A stretch of 64,000 nt of DNA from Warburgia ugandensis (GCA_035236585.1 CP141137.1:51172057-51236056), one strand, 5' to 3'; numbered from the stretch's first letter, positions 1 through 12,810 are shown. The notes: a model not told the origin generated them from the letters alone. Numbers and translations: made by a program.

Positions 1-45
1 ACTATCGTGTACTATCGTGTACAAGCATTACTATCGTGTACAAGC
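1..45. repeat. short tandem repeat at window edge
   Basis: The phrase actatcgtgt, extended by acaagcat in the later units, is repeated about three times. It ends exactly where homology to copy 2 of the 13.3 kb duplication starts. The core gcattactatcgtgtac recurs at 12644-12660, inside the spacer between the two copies, so this edge probably derives from spacer sequence. Confidence 0.6.
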
Positions 46-145
46 ATGTCGTCTCCTCCAACTATTTTCCTGTAAAATTAGACCAAAATACTTGGATTTA
101 TCTGCAATTCTTCTATTTAATCAACTAAAGATATAAGGCCATTAC

Positions 146-151
146 TTTATT
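146..151 (-). promoter_or_regulatory. poly(A) signal AATAAA of the cysteine-rich peptide gene, copy 1
   Basis: A canonical AATAAA lies on the minus strand about 100 nt downstream of the stop codon. The same hexamer is kept at the same distance in copy 2 (13481-13486). Confidence 0.55.
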
Positions 152-253
152 GATAATTGACTCATTTTAAAGGAAATATAGAAGGATTTAGATCTTCTAA
201 AACAATTCCCTTCCTTCAAGAGGAAGTCATGTGTCCTGATCAGACCACATGGT

Positions 254-1361
254 TTAGGTTTCACAACCACAAACACACAGTCCATCGCTGCAGTTAGCTG
301 GGCATCCTCCACACTTTGGTTTACAGTAGGCATCAGAGTCGCATCGTTCATATAATCCTGTTGCTTCAACTGGGTCCCTTGCAGCGGCTGACATTACCAC
401 ACCTGCTCAAAATGATAGAAATTAGGGACTTGTGACAGATGTTTTGGAGAAACAGCAAAAATATGTGTATATAGATCATTCAAGTGGCAGGGCGTCTAGA
501 ATTAGAGTTAGACCAGGGAGCGCTAATTGCTCCAAAAACTAGATATTTCCTTTGATCATGTATTACCAGAAGCAAAAGTTACCAAGATTCTATGTTCATA
601 GGCAAACTACAACAATCGAATGATTCGGAAGCATGTCTTCCTGATGGCAGTAATATGGTCGGTCAAACAGGCAGCTATACATCTGACTATTGTCAAGACC
701 AGAAGTAATGCCACGCCAGTATATCAGTGCACAAATTTATGTCCCAATTAAAAGAACATAGGTCATGTGACTTTGAGGTCACGAGTTCAAGACATTGAAA
801 TAGCCTCTTGCAAAATGCAAGGTAAGGTTGCGTACTATTGACCTACGTAATCCGCCCTTTCTCCAGACCCTATATACGCGGGAGCTTTGTGCACCAGGGC
901 TGCCCTTTTACGCCCCAGATTGTAGCATGATTCTAGTCGAACATCTTGCTGGCACCATCTTGGGCGATGTAAAAAATAAAGTCCCAAGGCCAGTCGATGA
1001 TACTTAGTAACCGTTACTTCATGAGGCAAACAAGGATTTCTGAGAAGTTCAGGATGGAAGGCGTGGAAACCTGAAGTTCTAAACCAATCAGAAGGATGAT
1101 TTTGGTCTATATCTAATACATAGCCTACATGATGATGAAGGGTAGGGATTACCCACTATCTGGACTCCACAGTGATCTATGAGGCTTGCATAAAAACCTC
1201 AAGCAAGCATTGCGAATGTTTCCTTCTTGATTACTCAGAGCTGAGAAAAGCATTATAGGAGCACAATTAATGGACTTGTGGAACAGAGAAGAAGCAAACT
1301 AACCAGAAGCCAGTACCAGAAGGACGACCAAGAAAGCCAACTTCATGGAGGTCTTCTCCAT
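254..1361 (-). CDS. secreted eight-cysteine peptide, copy 1 (two exons)
   Basis: The exons on the minus strand are 1361-1304 and 402-254. They are joined across a 901-bp intron with donor gttagt and acceptor ttgagcag, in phase 1. The product is 68 residues. Residues 1-27 are a signal peptide: basic start, then LAFLVVLLVLASG, ending SAAA before RDP. The mature part carries eight cysteines (40, 46, 50, 53, 57, 62, 64, 66) spaced C-x5-C-x3-C-x2-C-x3-C-x4-C-x-C-x-C, and ends two residues later. This is the layout of a secreted, disulfide-rich plant peptide. I do not recognise the family, since the spacing fits neither classical defensins nor lipid-transfer proteins, and I assign no function. A TATA box lies 72 bp upstream of the ATG and AATAAA lies 100 nt past the stop. 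The ATG at 1361 is chosen because it sits just before the hydrophobic core; an in-frame upstream extension would start before the TATA box. An antisense Au SINE lies in the intron. A 75-residue frame overlapping exon 2 is a shadow. Confidence 0.82.
760..911 (+). mobile_element. Au SINE in intron of peptide gene, copy 1
   Basis: The sequence carries the Au SINE landmarks in order: the tRNA-like B-box region gaggtcacgagttc, then agcctcttgcaaaatgcaag, gtaaggttgcgtac, cgggagctttgtgcacc, and the end gggctgccctttt. The 5' tRNA head is truncated. It is antisense to the host gene and conserved in copy 2, so it predates the duplication. Confidence 0.85.
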
Positions 1362-1432
1362 GTGTCTTCTAATAAAATGGTAGTCTTCTCTGGAGTTCTG
1401 TTGTTCTGTCTGCATTGTATGGTTACATGGTG

Positions 1433-1439
1433 TTTTATA
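1433..1439 (-). promoter_or_regulatory. TATA box of the cysteine-rich peptide gene, copy 1
   Basis: TATAAAA on the minus strand lies 72 bp upstream of the ATG at 1361. This implies a start site near 1405 and a 5' leader of about 40 nt. It is identical in copy 2. Confidence 0.65.
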
Positions 1440-2703
1440 GGCAAAATTAGGCTGCCAACAATTATCACATGGATCATTGCCATATCGCCCTTGGATTTTC
1501 CAATGCACGCTTATTCATTTAGTTCCCAAATTGAGCAAAGTAAAATCTATTAGAAAATCTTTTTAATTAGTACTGTTTGGCACGAGCAGATCACAACGTA
1601 GGTTGCCCCTTTGGCAATCACATGCTTAATATGTCCGTTGCCTCTTTTACATTGTGGACCCACCTGAAGCTGATCCAGACCGTTTATCTGATAATTTCTG
1701 TTACTGTGATATCTAGTACCCAAAAATCATGTCAATTAGATAAATCTAGCTTGAAGAATAATTTGCTGTTGGTTGGTGAATGTGGACCTGGTTTTGCCTG
1801 TTGCAGTGCACTGACCGAAGGCATCCATGGGTGCTAGCATTCTCCAACTGGTTTATTTTTGGCCTTCAAGTATCCAGTATGCAAAAAAGTCAGGTGAACA
1901 GTCCTGATCAATCACAGCTACGCCTGTGGTATCAGCGTGGCCGTCTGCTTTTGAGTGGATGAAGGTTTACTGTTCTAGAAACCTTGACATATTCTGGCAG
2001 GTCTGCTGCTGGCAGGTGATGGCATTCCCATTAGAACCCAAGGAACACAGACACGCAAATAGCAGATTACGTAAGTCTGCATGGAATTCAACCACATGTT
2101 TGTAGATGATTTTTAGAGCCCAAGGTGTGTATATGAGCTAAGACCTTATAGTAGAAGAGATAATAGTATGAAGAAATGGACATGAGTTTCAGGAGATAAA
2201 TGAAGGAAAGGGAAACAAAAAAGGCATATAAAATTAGGTTGAAGAAGAAACGGTTCTGTAATACCGACTGCCCATCACATACCTATTGAAACGGCATCAA
2301 CGTCATTTGCTCATTAAAACCTGCAGTTACCGAGATTCCCTCTAAAACTTAATGGTAAGAGGGTGACTCTCGGAAGAAAGAGCCAAAATTTAAGGGCGTC
2401 TTTGAAATCATAGAAAAGGTAAGTGGGCATTTGATATTCTTTGAAAAGCTAGGTATGTCTTTGCAAAATTTTCTAATCTAAAACCTCAATATGCTTAAAA
2501 AATCATAGAGACTTCCGATTATTGTACAACTCCAATTTAAACAATCAGATCTCCTTGATTCTCCTTTTAACTTAATGAATTGCCATAACAAAAAGAAAAA
2601 ATGTGAGAAATTTTTTTCATTGTGGTGCATATACCTAAATGTAGCTCAAAAGATGAACATTTTGGATCACCAAGTAAACCTATACCCTTATGCAATATTT
2701 AGC
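1440..2703. other. 5' flank of peptide gene; no further gene seen
   Basis: This sequence is upstream of the minus-strand peptide gene and would hold its distal promoter. It has only short frames without recognisable domains. It is well conserved in copy 2, including a segment near 1577-1837 whose frame differs between copies, which argues against coding. Confidence 0.5.
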
Positions 2704-3339
2704 TGTGACGACCTCACTTTTTTGAAATTTTTTAAAACCATTTTTAAAATTAGTTGGGATCTCCTGTTATGAAAATTTCTTTTTTGAAAAATAAATAACA
2801 TCATTTTTTTTTTAAGAAAACACTTTTAAAAAAACCCCAAGTGTCATAACTTTCACATAATTTGGATTTAACGATGAGATAGACATTCCATTTCTCCCAA
2901 AAATTGAGCAGAGTTTTCTCTGTTTTTTGAACATTTGCATTTAACGCATGCAATGAGGCAAAACCTAATAATTTCAAAATTATTATCAATACATTTGGAG
3001 GCTATCTCCACACCCATATAATCATACTTTTAAAAAGTTTAAAAGAAGCAACAATGTTTAACAAACAGATATTAAATATTACCATTTACTCAAAATCTCC
3101 TCCAATCACAGTCCATAGTCCATTATACTTATTCCATATAGTATTTAAGTCTAAGTCATAAGGAAAGTTGAAATTTTATCAGTTATACAGTTCAAACATA
3201 ACCCATAGTTCAAATTTTGTTTAGAAATATGCATCAGTAAAGCTAGCTCGTACTACCTTAGTCGTCGTCAAACAATCTCCTCTGTAAGCCTTGTCTACTT
3301 CGTTAAAACTGAATGCTGCTCTTAATTACTTCTTTGGAT

Positions 3340-3370
3340 CTGAGGTATTGTACATACTACAATATCTCAG
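3340..3370. other. family hairpin in outermost element, copy 1
   Basis: Arms ctgaggtattgta and tacaatatctcag form a 13-bp stem with one G.U pair around a 5-nt loop. It is about 640 bp from the element's TGTGACG end. In copy 2 (16679-16709) the right arm has one mismatch. Confidence 0.7.
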
Positions 3371-4491
3371 TAAGCTATTGTAATATTCTCAATTTTTACT
3401 TCTAAAAAAAATAAGTAATAAGATAATTTAATAAAATTTAAAAATTTATAACATAGATTTTTTGACTTGAAACTATCAAATTTAGAAACTACGCATCGAT
3501 AGGATTTGAACGATATAAAGAAAACCAAAAACAGAGCTCAGATGAGGGAGATATGAACATTTTAAGTTTTGAGGGCATTTTGGTAATTAGAAAAGGGACC
3601 CAAATGAGAGGGGTCGTTTTGATAACGACACCCCCTTTTCATTCCGATCCAATCGCCAGCAGTTCTATGAGGAAAGCGGATCTCCAACTACAAATGCACT
3701 CTTTTCCCCTTTCCCTAACGCAAAACAACCCAAGAATCATTGCCTTCTTTGCCTCGCTCTCCGGTAAACACAATCAACATCTACACTCACCAGAAACTCT
3801 AATCTCCCCTCTCTGGCTCAAATCAAGTAGGCCCATCCTTCTCTTTTTCCTTTTTTCTGACTTCTGCCTCATAGATCCGGGCCGGATCTGGTCTCAACGA
3901 CTGATGAAACACGGCTGAAACCAAAACCGTAGATCATGGCTAGCTCTCACATTAAGTACAACTAGTATGACAGATCTGAGCCGTCCAATATAATCTTTGG
4001 ACCCAAAAACCGTAAGAACAATGAAAATAGATCAAAGATCTGATCATCTAGGACTTTGATAGAGTCAAAACAAGTTGGATTGTTCAAGTTCATCGTCCCC
4101 AATGGATGATGTAACTAGTTGTGACACCCCGGGTTTTTCATGAACATTTTTCGCTGTTATTTCAAAAGATGGCGTGCCTCTAAATTTTAAAATACAAAAA
4201 AAGCGGAAGGTTTTTCTTTGAAATTCATTTTTCCAAAAACCCGGATGTCACCCTCATGCTCATACTATACATATATATAGTTTTTTACAAGATAGAACTT
4301 TATTTGTGAAAACAGGATCCATCCAATGGTTCACTTGTATAACCCCTATAACATTATATTAAATGTCCAATGTCATAATTCAAATGACTAACTACACAAT
4401 AAAAAAGCTTTAAATAAAATGTAAACCTGTGCGCAAAAGTATGGTTGCTGGATTCCTTTTGTTGTGTACATCTTCTCTTGTCTTTCTATAT

Positions 4492-4530
4492 CTGAGATAT
4501 TGTAAACATAAAGCATTTACAATATCTCAG
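4492..4530. other. family hairpin, inner element, copy 1
   Basis: There is a perfect 15-bp stem: CTGAGATATTGTAAA pairs with TTTACAATATCTCAG around a 9-nt loop, followed by caagctatgcttgg. It lies about 370 bp from the element's TGTGAC end. Confidence 0.8.
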
Positions 4531-7074
4531 CAAGCTATGCTTGGTAGGGGAGTTTAAGAAGCATGCTAAATCTTAAGATACATTAATTATTCAATAGTAA
4601 TGTGAATATTCATTTCTATAGCAATTAGGTTAAATTGAATTTACAATATGTTTCATATCTCAATGACCCATTTGTAAGCCAAATATGTACTTGCTTTCAT
4701 CATTATTAATAATTTCATTAATAAATCAGATATCTTTACTTATTATTTATCATCAAATAAATACTTCAATTCCATGAACCATACTCTACATACAATTATA
4801 CCCATTTACTAACCCATATGAAAACATATATGAAAATACTCCCTCAATCATATTAATATAACAATAATACACATATATGAAAATTGTTAAAGGACATACA
4901 AGATTATGAATATAATCAACGTCACCTAATTTGCATTCCCAAATTATGCTGGGTTTCATAATCATACCTCTCATCATGCAAGGTTCAAAATTATCCAGCC
5001 ACTACTGGTATATTAATATAATCCTCATGCCCTCACTATACGAGGTCCACAATCCTCCAGCCATTGCTGGGAAAACAATATAAGGCATATCATCATGCCA
5101 TATCATATAAGGCGTCTCATAATTTCATCATATACACATGTCCCGTGGGCAAAATGCACAACGTATATAATGTTGTCCTCTTTGCGTCCCTCACAACTGC
5201 CTGGACCTCACAACTGCCTAACCAGCATCTCTTGGGCACTCCAGTGTCTTTTGACAACCCTCAAGGATAGGCACTATAGTGCATCAAATATAAGGACTAC
5301 TATGCATGCAATCAAAATCCGTACAACGCACCCAGATAACTGCTCAATAATCCACCTATACCATCCTTGATGGAAATCACAATATCCATGTTTGCATGGG
5401 GAGGACCATGGATTTCACAGTGGCAGCCTTCCCATGATTGCTCCACCTGACTTTTTGCAACACATAGTGCATGGTATCCATAACATAATAAATTTCAGAG
5501 AGCGAGTGGCCAAACCCTCATAACTCTCCTAGCATAGCATCCCCAGGTCTATGCCTGTCTAAAACAAAACTCTCAGGCCTCCCTGCCCAAATGTAAAATA
5601 ATCATAATAGTAGACAATTCGCCTGTTCATATATTTCATAACAAGAATAACATCCTCACTTATTTGGTGATAACCTACCGAGGATGTATCTTATAACTTA
5701 GACTCATACATCTTCAATACTGACATGGTACCCATGTACCATAAACATCATTTCACAATTCACATACATGATGTACAAGGCATAAGCATCAATTATAACA
5801 TGTAATTCTTTTAATTAACATTATTTCAATTTAAAGCATGTCGAATAGCAATCATATAATCAAAAATAAGACCATGCTAGAACATGCATCTTATTATTTA
5901 GACATGCTGTCTTATATTTTCACCTACCTTATGTGATGCGTTCACCGAATTCCACTAGCTTTAATTGCACTCTTCTTCACGATCGACCCCATACGCTTCA
6001 ACTCATTGTATGCCTTCCTAACAAGTATTGATGTGAGGACCTCATTTAGGTAAGCTGAAAGCCTAGCAACACTAAGATGTGACTTACTAGATATCATTCA
6101 AAGTTCTTCACCCAGATACACAATGACAATAGACATGCACGAAATGACCAAGGCTGAAATAAGTAAAAGGATAGAATTGATCATTCACACATGAGTTGCC
6201 ATTTTAGCTAACTCGAGGGTATTTGGCATAATACTATTCAAAAGAGCATAAAGAGTATCCACGATGTCAAAAGCCTCTGCGGTAATTATATGCGCAATGT
6301 CTCCAGCCAAAACCCCTCCACTCCCTTCAAAGAAGCCTAACTCTCTCTGCAACACTCTTCCACCAGACCCTTCTTCATGCTGTTCACACATCCATCAACT
6401 CCCAGTCGTTTCTTTGCAACAATCCAGTGGCCACAACAAGGCCGAGTACTGTCAGTAATCCACCTCCCATCCATCTCAAAAAAAACCTAGAGATCGAATT
6501 GTAAAAATAGGGTATTACATCTTCGAAAGAGGAAGATTCGATAGAAACGATTGATCCCTTGCTTATGTGTAAGAGACAAAGAGTGAAAAAAATTAAGTAT
6601 AAACATTGCAGAGAACCTACCTGCAAAATGATCAACATCCTCCATCGCCACCTAAGAAGACATTTTTCATCGAAATTTTTAGGTGATAACTCCATTTTTC
6701 TGGCATGTTTGGCTTCCACTCCTACTCCCTCTTTCTTCTCTATCGTTTCTCATTGTCATCGGGTTTTGGGAACAGACCTGAGTCTGTTCCACGTTTTCAC
6801 TCAAGCAAGGTACCAATAGGTATCCTAAAAGAGGGAAATGGACGAGTAGGGAGAGGATTTACCCGGCAGGAGAGGGAATGATCAGAGGTGGAAGGGCAAT
6901 CCGATCGAAGGGGTTTTTGCATCTCGTTTGGAGTTGCTGGGTAGGGTTTTCATGGCTGGAAAAATAGATCGTGAGATCTATTCTTTCTCTGCTGGTGGGA
7001 GATCCGAGCAAGGGGAAACTTGCTGTGCCGATGGAAGATCGAAGCAGGGCAAAAGCCCTAGGTTTTGCACTGGT

Positions 7075-7175
<101 letters not shown>

Positions 7176-9153
7176 AAACCCGACAATGTGAGGGGGGGGA
7201 TGCCAATATCAATTTGGACCCCTCCCGTTAAGTTGTATTCTTTGTTTTTCTTCTTCTTTTAATTACCATATTGCCCTTGACTTCAAACGCCCATAACTTC
7301 TTCATATGTGCTCTGTTTTCAACATTCTTTGGCTTGTTGGATTTCATTTCCTGAGCACTATCTAATGATTTTATTAGTTTTAAATTTATACTTCTATAAA
7401 AGGATATTAAATTTTGGAGTTGTTACACTAGTACATCGATCAAAATGCACTGTTTCACAAATGTTTCGTCATGTGCACGTGCGCGCAAGGGACGCCACAG
7501 CACGCGGTCATGTTTGGGCGGTATGCCCAGCGTCCTAAAAACTAGGACACACATTGCGCATCCTGGGGGCGATGCGTCCCGGGGATGCCAGATTACGCCA
7601 GTTTAAATCGATGTAAACGGCTCCACCAGTGCAACCCAATGTAAAAAGGGATTAGGCCTAAGATTTTGATACGAAATCATTTTTCTGAGATTCGAGAGGC
7701 TACACAAGTCCTATTTTCGATCCATAAGGTTCGTTGAAATTGCTTCAATGACACGGACCTAATTTTAGTATTATAATCTTGATTTTATCACATTTAGACA
7801 GGTCAATTTCAAGAAATCGCATAAAATGACCTAGATCAGGTCGATCAAGGGGTGATCAGGCCTTAGAACTTGAACAATTAGGTAATCTAAGATAAGAAAT
7901 GAGGGTTCTAAAGATCAGATTAAGCAGACTTAACATAGAAATTGATCTGGACCATTGATATAACCAAGATTTAGGAAATTTGTTGATCTGAGGGTGATCT
8001 AACTATCGGATCAAGGTGTAAACTTTAGATAGAGACTAAAATAAGTAGATGAATATAAATTAGAATTAATTAATAATAATTAAAGTTATAATTGATGATC
8101 AAATCACAAATAAAGTCTTAAAGAACGATCCAATAGTTGGATCGCCATAGATTACACTAGGATAAAATAAATAACACGAAATAGTACAGTGATACTGAAA
8201 GGTACATTAGATCGCACGAGCTAAGAGGATTACACGCTTGATTAGATTATCTCTCATTAAGGTAGGTGAACACATTTAATGTTGCATTTTTATTTTTATT
8301 TTTATAAAATCCCGCATCATGATTGATTGCTATTGGTTGTCATATGTTTATTTATTTTGAATACCTGTAAATTGCAAAGTTTTATGCCATGATTTGATAT
8401 GAGATTTCGATAGCCCATTGAATGGGTTCCCTCATGATCAATTGTTTTATGTTATTGATACGGCGTATCTTATGTATGATTAGTAATTATCTTACTTTAT
8501 TGCATCACTGAGATTGGTGATTTTTTTTTTTTCCATACAATCGGTGTGGAAGCTTGGTGGCTAGTCCTTGAGAGGCTAACCCCGAGATGAGGGGTGTGCT
8601 TTGGGGATTGTGAGCCACGAGTGTTCCTGGTTTTTATGAGATACGTGACTTCTTTGTTTTGTGATTTATAATACGATGTTGTCACCCCATGAATGTCATG
8701 CTAGGAGGGAGTAGAGCTGGCCACCCAAGCTCTGAATTTATGATGTGATAGACACCTACCGACAGATGGCTTTCGTTAGGAGTTTGGTAATATGTATAGT
8801 CCACACTAACAATTTGGGCCTTCTCATAGGACAGACATTAGCTCTCCCATTATGGTGTCAACAGGGAGCGTCGGTGGTTAAGACCTTAGATTGGTTGTCA
8901 CTGCTGCATGACGATCTGTACTCTTGTTCTGTATGCTTGCATGATAAACATTGAGATGTTATTGTATGTCTGGAAGTGACGACACTCAGAGGATTGATAT
9001 AAGTATTCATGATTTGTTGTACCAGTATATGAAATACTCGTGGGACCCACGTACCTTGGGTGCCCTGCTTGTTTATTATATGCTCATTGAGATTTGATCA
9101 TATCATGTTATACACCCATGAGATTCATGTTTTATTGCACAAGCAATAGCTTG

Positions 9154-9185
9154 CTGAGGCATTGCTTTGTTTTGCAATGCCTCAG
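9154..9185. other. family hairpin, middle element, copy 1
   Basis: There is a perfect 12-bp stem: CTGAGGCATTGC pairs with GCAATGCCTCAG around tttgtttt. Relative to the inner element, AT has changed to GC on both arms. It lies about 505 bp from the element's end. Confidence 0.8.
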
Positions 9186-11490
9186 ATATCGAGCACGACA
9201 GTAGGAAAGGTAAGGGAGTGGAGGGACAATGATAGTAGTGCTCACAAATTTGATTTGGCTGATAGATATCTGGACGTGAGTGATTAAATGTACTACATTT
9301 TGAACTTATTTTATGGGCAATATACCTTCATTAGATGAGTTTAATTATGACATATATATATTATGGACCTTTTTTTTAAGTATGGTAGAATGTGATGATG
9401 GATAGACCTTGGGCCACATTATTATACTTTTAAATATTTATTATTTAAAAAATAAAGGTGCCGTTGATTTTGACATTGGATTTGATATAAGTATTGTTTT
9501 AAATTTATTGCTCTTTACTTATATTTATCTCATAATCGTGGTTGCAATGTTTTCGAAAAAGTAAATAACACCTGGGGGTTTTTAGGTGAATGTTTTATAT
9601 AATATAGTAAATAAAACCTTTTGACTCTGGAATCCAGGCTAAATTTATTATTATTATTATTATTTATACAAAAAAATTAGGGTGTTACAGCTATGCTTGT
9701 ATAGGTGTCTAACATTACATTTAACAATTAACAATTACAAATAGGCATTGTAATCATTGTAAACATTTAACATTTAACAAGAATATGATGACAAAGTCTA
9801 GTAATTTAAGTAATCATTGTAATGCATGCAAAATGATAGATTCAAATTATGTAAAGGTGCAAATTATTCATTTGTAAATCAAGCTTAAGATTTTGATAAC
9901 ATCATACAACTGAATTTACATTCTTTACAAAATCATTCTAGAAAGTAATGATGCACTCAAGAAATCATAAATGCATACAATACCTACAGAAGTATAAAGT
10001 TCCATCAATAATAAAATTATTTAATACCTCAAATTTTCAAGAGCATTTTAATAATCACACCTTAGCCTTAAGTGCTCACACCAACATCTAGGCATCCTCA
10101 TGCCATATCAATATAGGGAATCATCACCCTATTGCTCTCATTGTGCCAAGTCACATCCACAAACATGAAAGAAACTCATCGACTACTCTGCATCTTCAAC
10201 TCGGATCTACTCTATCTACATGCTCAACTGTTGATACCATAGTGAGGAGACTACGATTCACACCACATGGGGATGTGAACCAACGCCAAGTGGGCCTTCT
10301 CATGATACCCACATTGGAAAAAGCCAATGATGGCTGTAAAAGGTATTTGAACTTCAAAGAGCTAGTGCCTGACCCTACTATTCCCCTAGCACAGTGTCCA
10401 TAGGGCATCACCGCCCATCTGAAACAAATCATCAAAAAACTTTGTGATAAATTGGTAGTGCCCACCCATTCTGTCTGGCCCTCCTACTGGACAATGATTT
10501 CTTCAAGGCAGGAAGGCAAGCAGGGCGGACGGGAACCATCGAAGAAGTGCCTAGACATGCCGCAGGCACTACTTTGACTACTTTTATGTAACTATGAGCC
10601 CCACAGAACCTTATCGACTCCAATGCAACTTCTCCTTTTTGAGCTGGAGATAAGTTAACCCGAACCACTGACATCTGCCACAGGGTAAACCACCGCCTAT
10701 TAGGTCTTCCCGAGTGATTCTACCATAGAGGCCAACAATAGACAACAACTCCCCCACAAACCTCATTTGAATTATAGAGCTACAATACAATCAAACCCGA
10801 ACAAACAAAACATTGAATAGAATTATATTAGTCTCTACTGGAGGTTATTACTCAGTTTTATACGAAACATTCTGGAGCTACAAAGATAGTTATTGAATTG
10901 TTAGCACCAAATAAAAACATTTCTCCTAGAGTAGTTGTTAATAAGAATAATAGAAACTCTTTTATAGCCATTTATGTACACTCAATGTACTCTACCGATA
11001 GAGGAATACATAGAGTTGAACATGGTAAAATAAGAAATTAAAAGATTTTGTTAAACAAAGGTGTACAATCTCTGTAAAGTTAGCGGCAAAACCTTTGGTT
11101 CGTCAAAGTTCATTCACTGTATTCGGGCTTCTTCTCATTCTTCTTTCGCACATGCAATAGAGATCGGAGGTATTTGGCCCTCAAAAGGGATTGGGGTTTT
11201 AGATTCTCGAGAAATCCCTATTCTTAATACCCTTATTCCCCCCTTCATCCGGACTACCGTAACTTGGGGTCATCATGCTATGCTTGCAGGAAAGGAAAAA
11301 TGAGCAGTTTACACTTTAGTAGCTAAGATGCAGGCATCATTCGTAAAAGAGTTGGATGCTGTTAAAATATTCCGTTGGAGTCTCCCTTAGTCATTTGCTC
11401 GAATATTGTATTAATAATGAGGGAGTCTCGCATCTCATTCGTAGACTCATGATCAAGCTAGCTCATTCATTCATTTGCCAACTTCTAATT

Positions 11491-11955
11491 GATCTCCAAT
11501 GATTGACATTTCAACCATCTGATCTAAATCCATCTCCTCCCACTCATCTCAACCCAGTTTAAGTGATATTTTCAGTCATTTCATTTTATCTAGTGCCAAA
11601 TTTAGGTCTTCTTAACCTAGTTGAAATCATCTCAGGCCAAATCTCATCTCAAGTAAGTTTATTTCATCTCAAGCACCACTAAGATAGTACCATGTAACAA
11701 CTATTGCTGGGTAGCAATATATGTGACCCCTTTTCTTCTCATGAACCCCTAACTAAATGACACAAACAGCCATAACTCCAAGCTGAGCTTAGATTATGGA
11801 AGATCCGAACTGTTTGCCATGTTGCTCTTAACTTGGATGGCCAAGATTCTCATCGATTGGATTGCCCTTGCCTCTACATTCTTCGGTTACAAAATTAATG
11901 ACAAAAGCCTTCACTGCCCATCATATCAATTGTCCATGTGAATTTCTTCCGATAT
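11491..11955. other. spacer between duplication copies, no feature seen
   Basis: This is AT-rich sequence with no frame, repeat or motif that I can support. Homology to copy 2 ends at its left edge. Confidence 0.5.
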
Positions 11956-12138
11956 AAAAAAGGGCATGCCCGGTGCACGAAGCTCCCGCCTATGTGGGGT
12001 CCGAGGAAGGGGCAGGCCACTATGGCCTAAAGTAGGCAGCCCTACCTTGCATTTTTGCAAGAGGCTGATTCCACGCCTTGACCCCGTGACCTCAAGGTCA
12101 CATGACGACAACTTTTATTGTTGCGCCAAGGCTCCTCC
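11956..12138 (-). mobile_element. Au SINE, near full length, with target duplication
   Basis: Reading the minus strand, it runs ggagccttggcgcaac, gaggtcacggggtc, cctcttgcaaaaatgcaag, cgggagcttcgtgcacc and gggcatgccctttttt. It is flanked by the 8-bp direct repeat tccgatat (11948-11955 and 12139-12146). It is the only copy here that keeps most of the tRNA-derived head. Confidence 0.9.
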
Positions 12139-12146
12139 TCCGATAT

Positions 12147-12649
12147 CATAAACTTTATTTATGCAATCTCCTACGCGAGCAAGGGCATTAGCTTCATTAT
12201 TAGCTGATCACTTAACATGGGAAAACATCACCTCCATGTTAGCAATCAAATCCCTCATTTCATCTAAACTCAATCCAAAACATTCAATGAATTGCGCTCT
12301 CTACATTAGGACCGATGGAAGAGTTTTAAACTATGCCTCTACAATAGGACTAATGGGGCTACCCTCCCAAATTTAACACTCAATGAATCATACTCTACAT
12401 TAGGAGTAATGGGATTATCCTCCCAAAGCATCAAATCCTGTATGTAAAGCCCATTCTTCAACGCCGTCTGAAGCAAGGTCATTTAGTCAAGAAAGCATGA
12501 ATTTGGCAACACCACTATGATCACGGAGATGACTTCTTATGCCAACATTTCCCGGATAGCCAAGAGTACCACCACCAAAATTTAATTTGAAAGAGCCTAC
12601 TAGGGCATGATTTCATTAAGGAATTACATTTTATTTGTGAGCATTACTA
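12147..12649. other. spacer, no gene seen
   Basis: There is a short internal near-repeat (acaataggactaatggggctaccctcccaa versus acattaggagtaatgggattatcctcccaa, described here by its parts) near 12341-12427. No coding or RNA feature is supported. Confidence 0.4.
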
Positions 12650-12725
12650 TCGTGTACTATCAACCCATTGTGGTCCTTCCCTTCCCCGGACTCTACATAC
12701 GTGAGATCTTCGTGCAGCAGGTTAC
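12650..12725 (+). mobile_element. Au SINE fragment (3' half)
   Basis: The segment gtgtactatcaaccc, then tggtccttcccttcccc, then tacgtgagatcttcgtgc matches the distal half of the Au SINE in order. The end is degraded (gcaggttaccc). Confidence 0.55.
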
Positions 12726-12810
12726 CCACTATTGCTTATGACTACCTATTTTCTTCTAATATCTGAAGGTGAATCCAAGCTGCTGCCCAATCACATGCAC
12801 ATTCTTTCCT

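Noticed and set aside
142-369. 75-codon minus-strand frame, repeated at 13477-13704
   Set aside because: It overlaps exon 2 of the cysteine-rich peptide gene in a different frame and has no signal peptide or domain. Its conservation is explained by the real exon and the duplication.
1577-1837. 86-codon plus-strand frame upstream of the peptide gene
   Set aside because: In copy 2 the frame changes at a small indel and ends differently. No signal peptide or domain.
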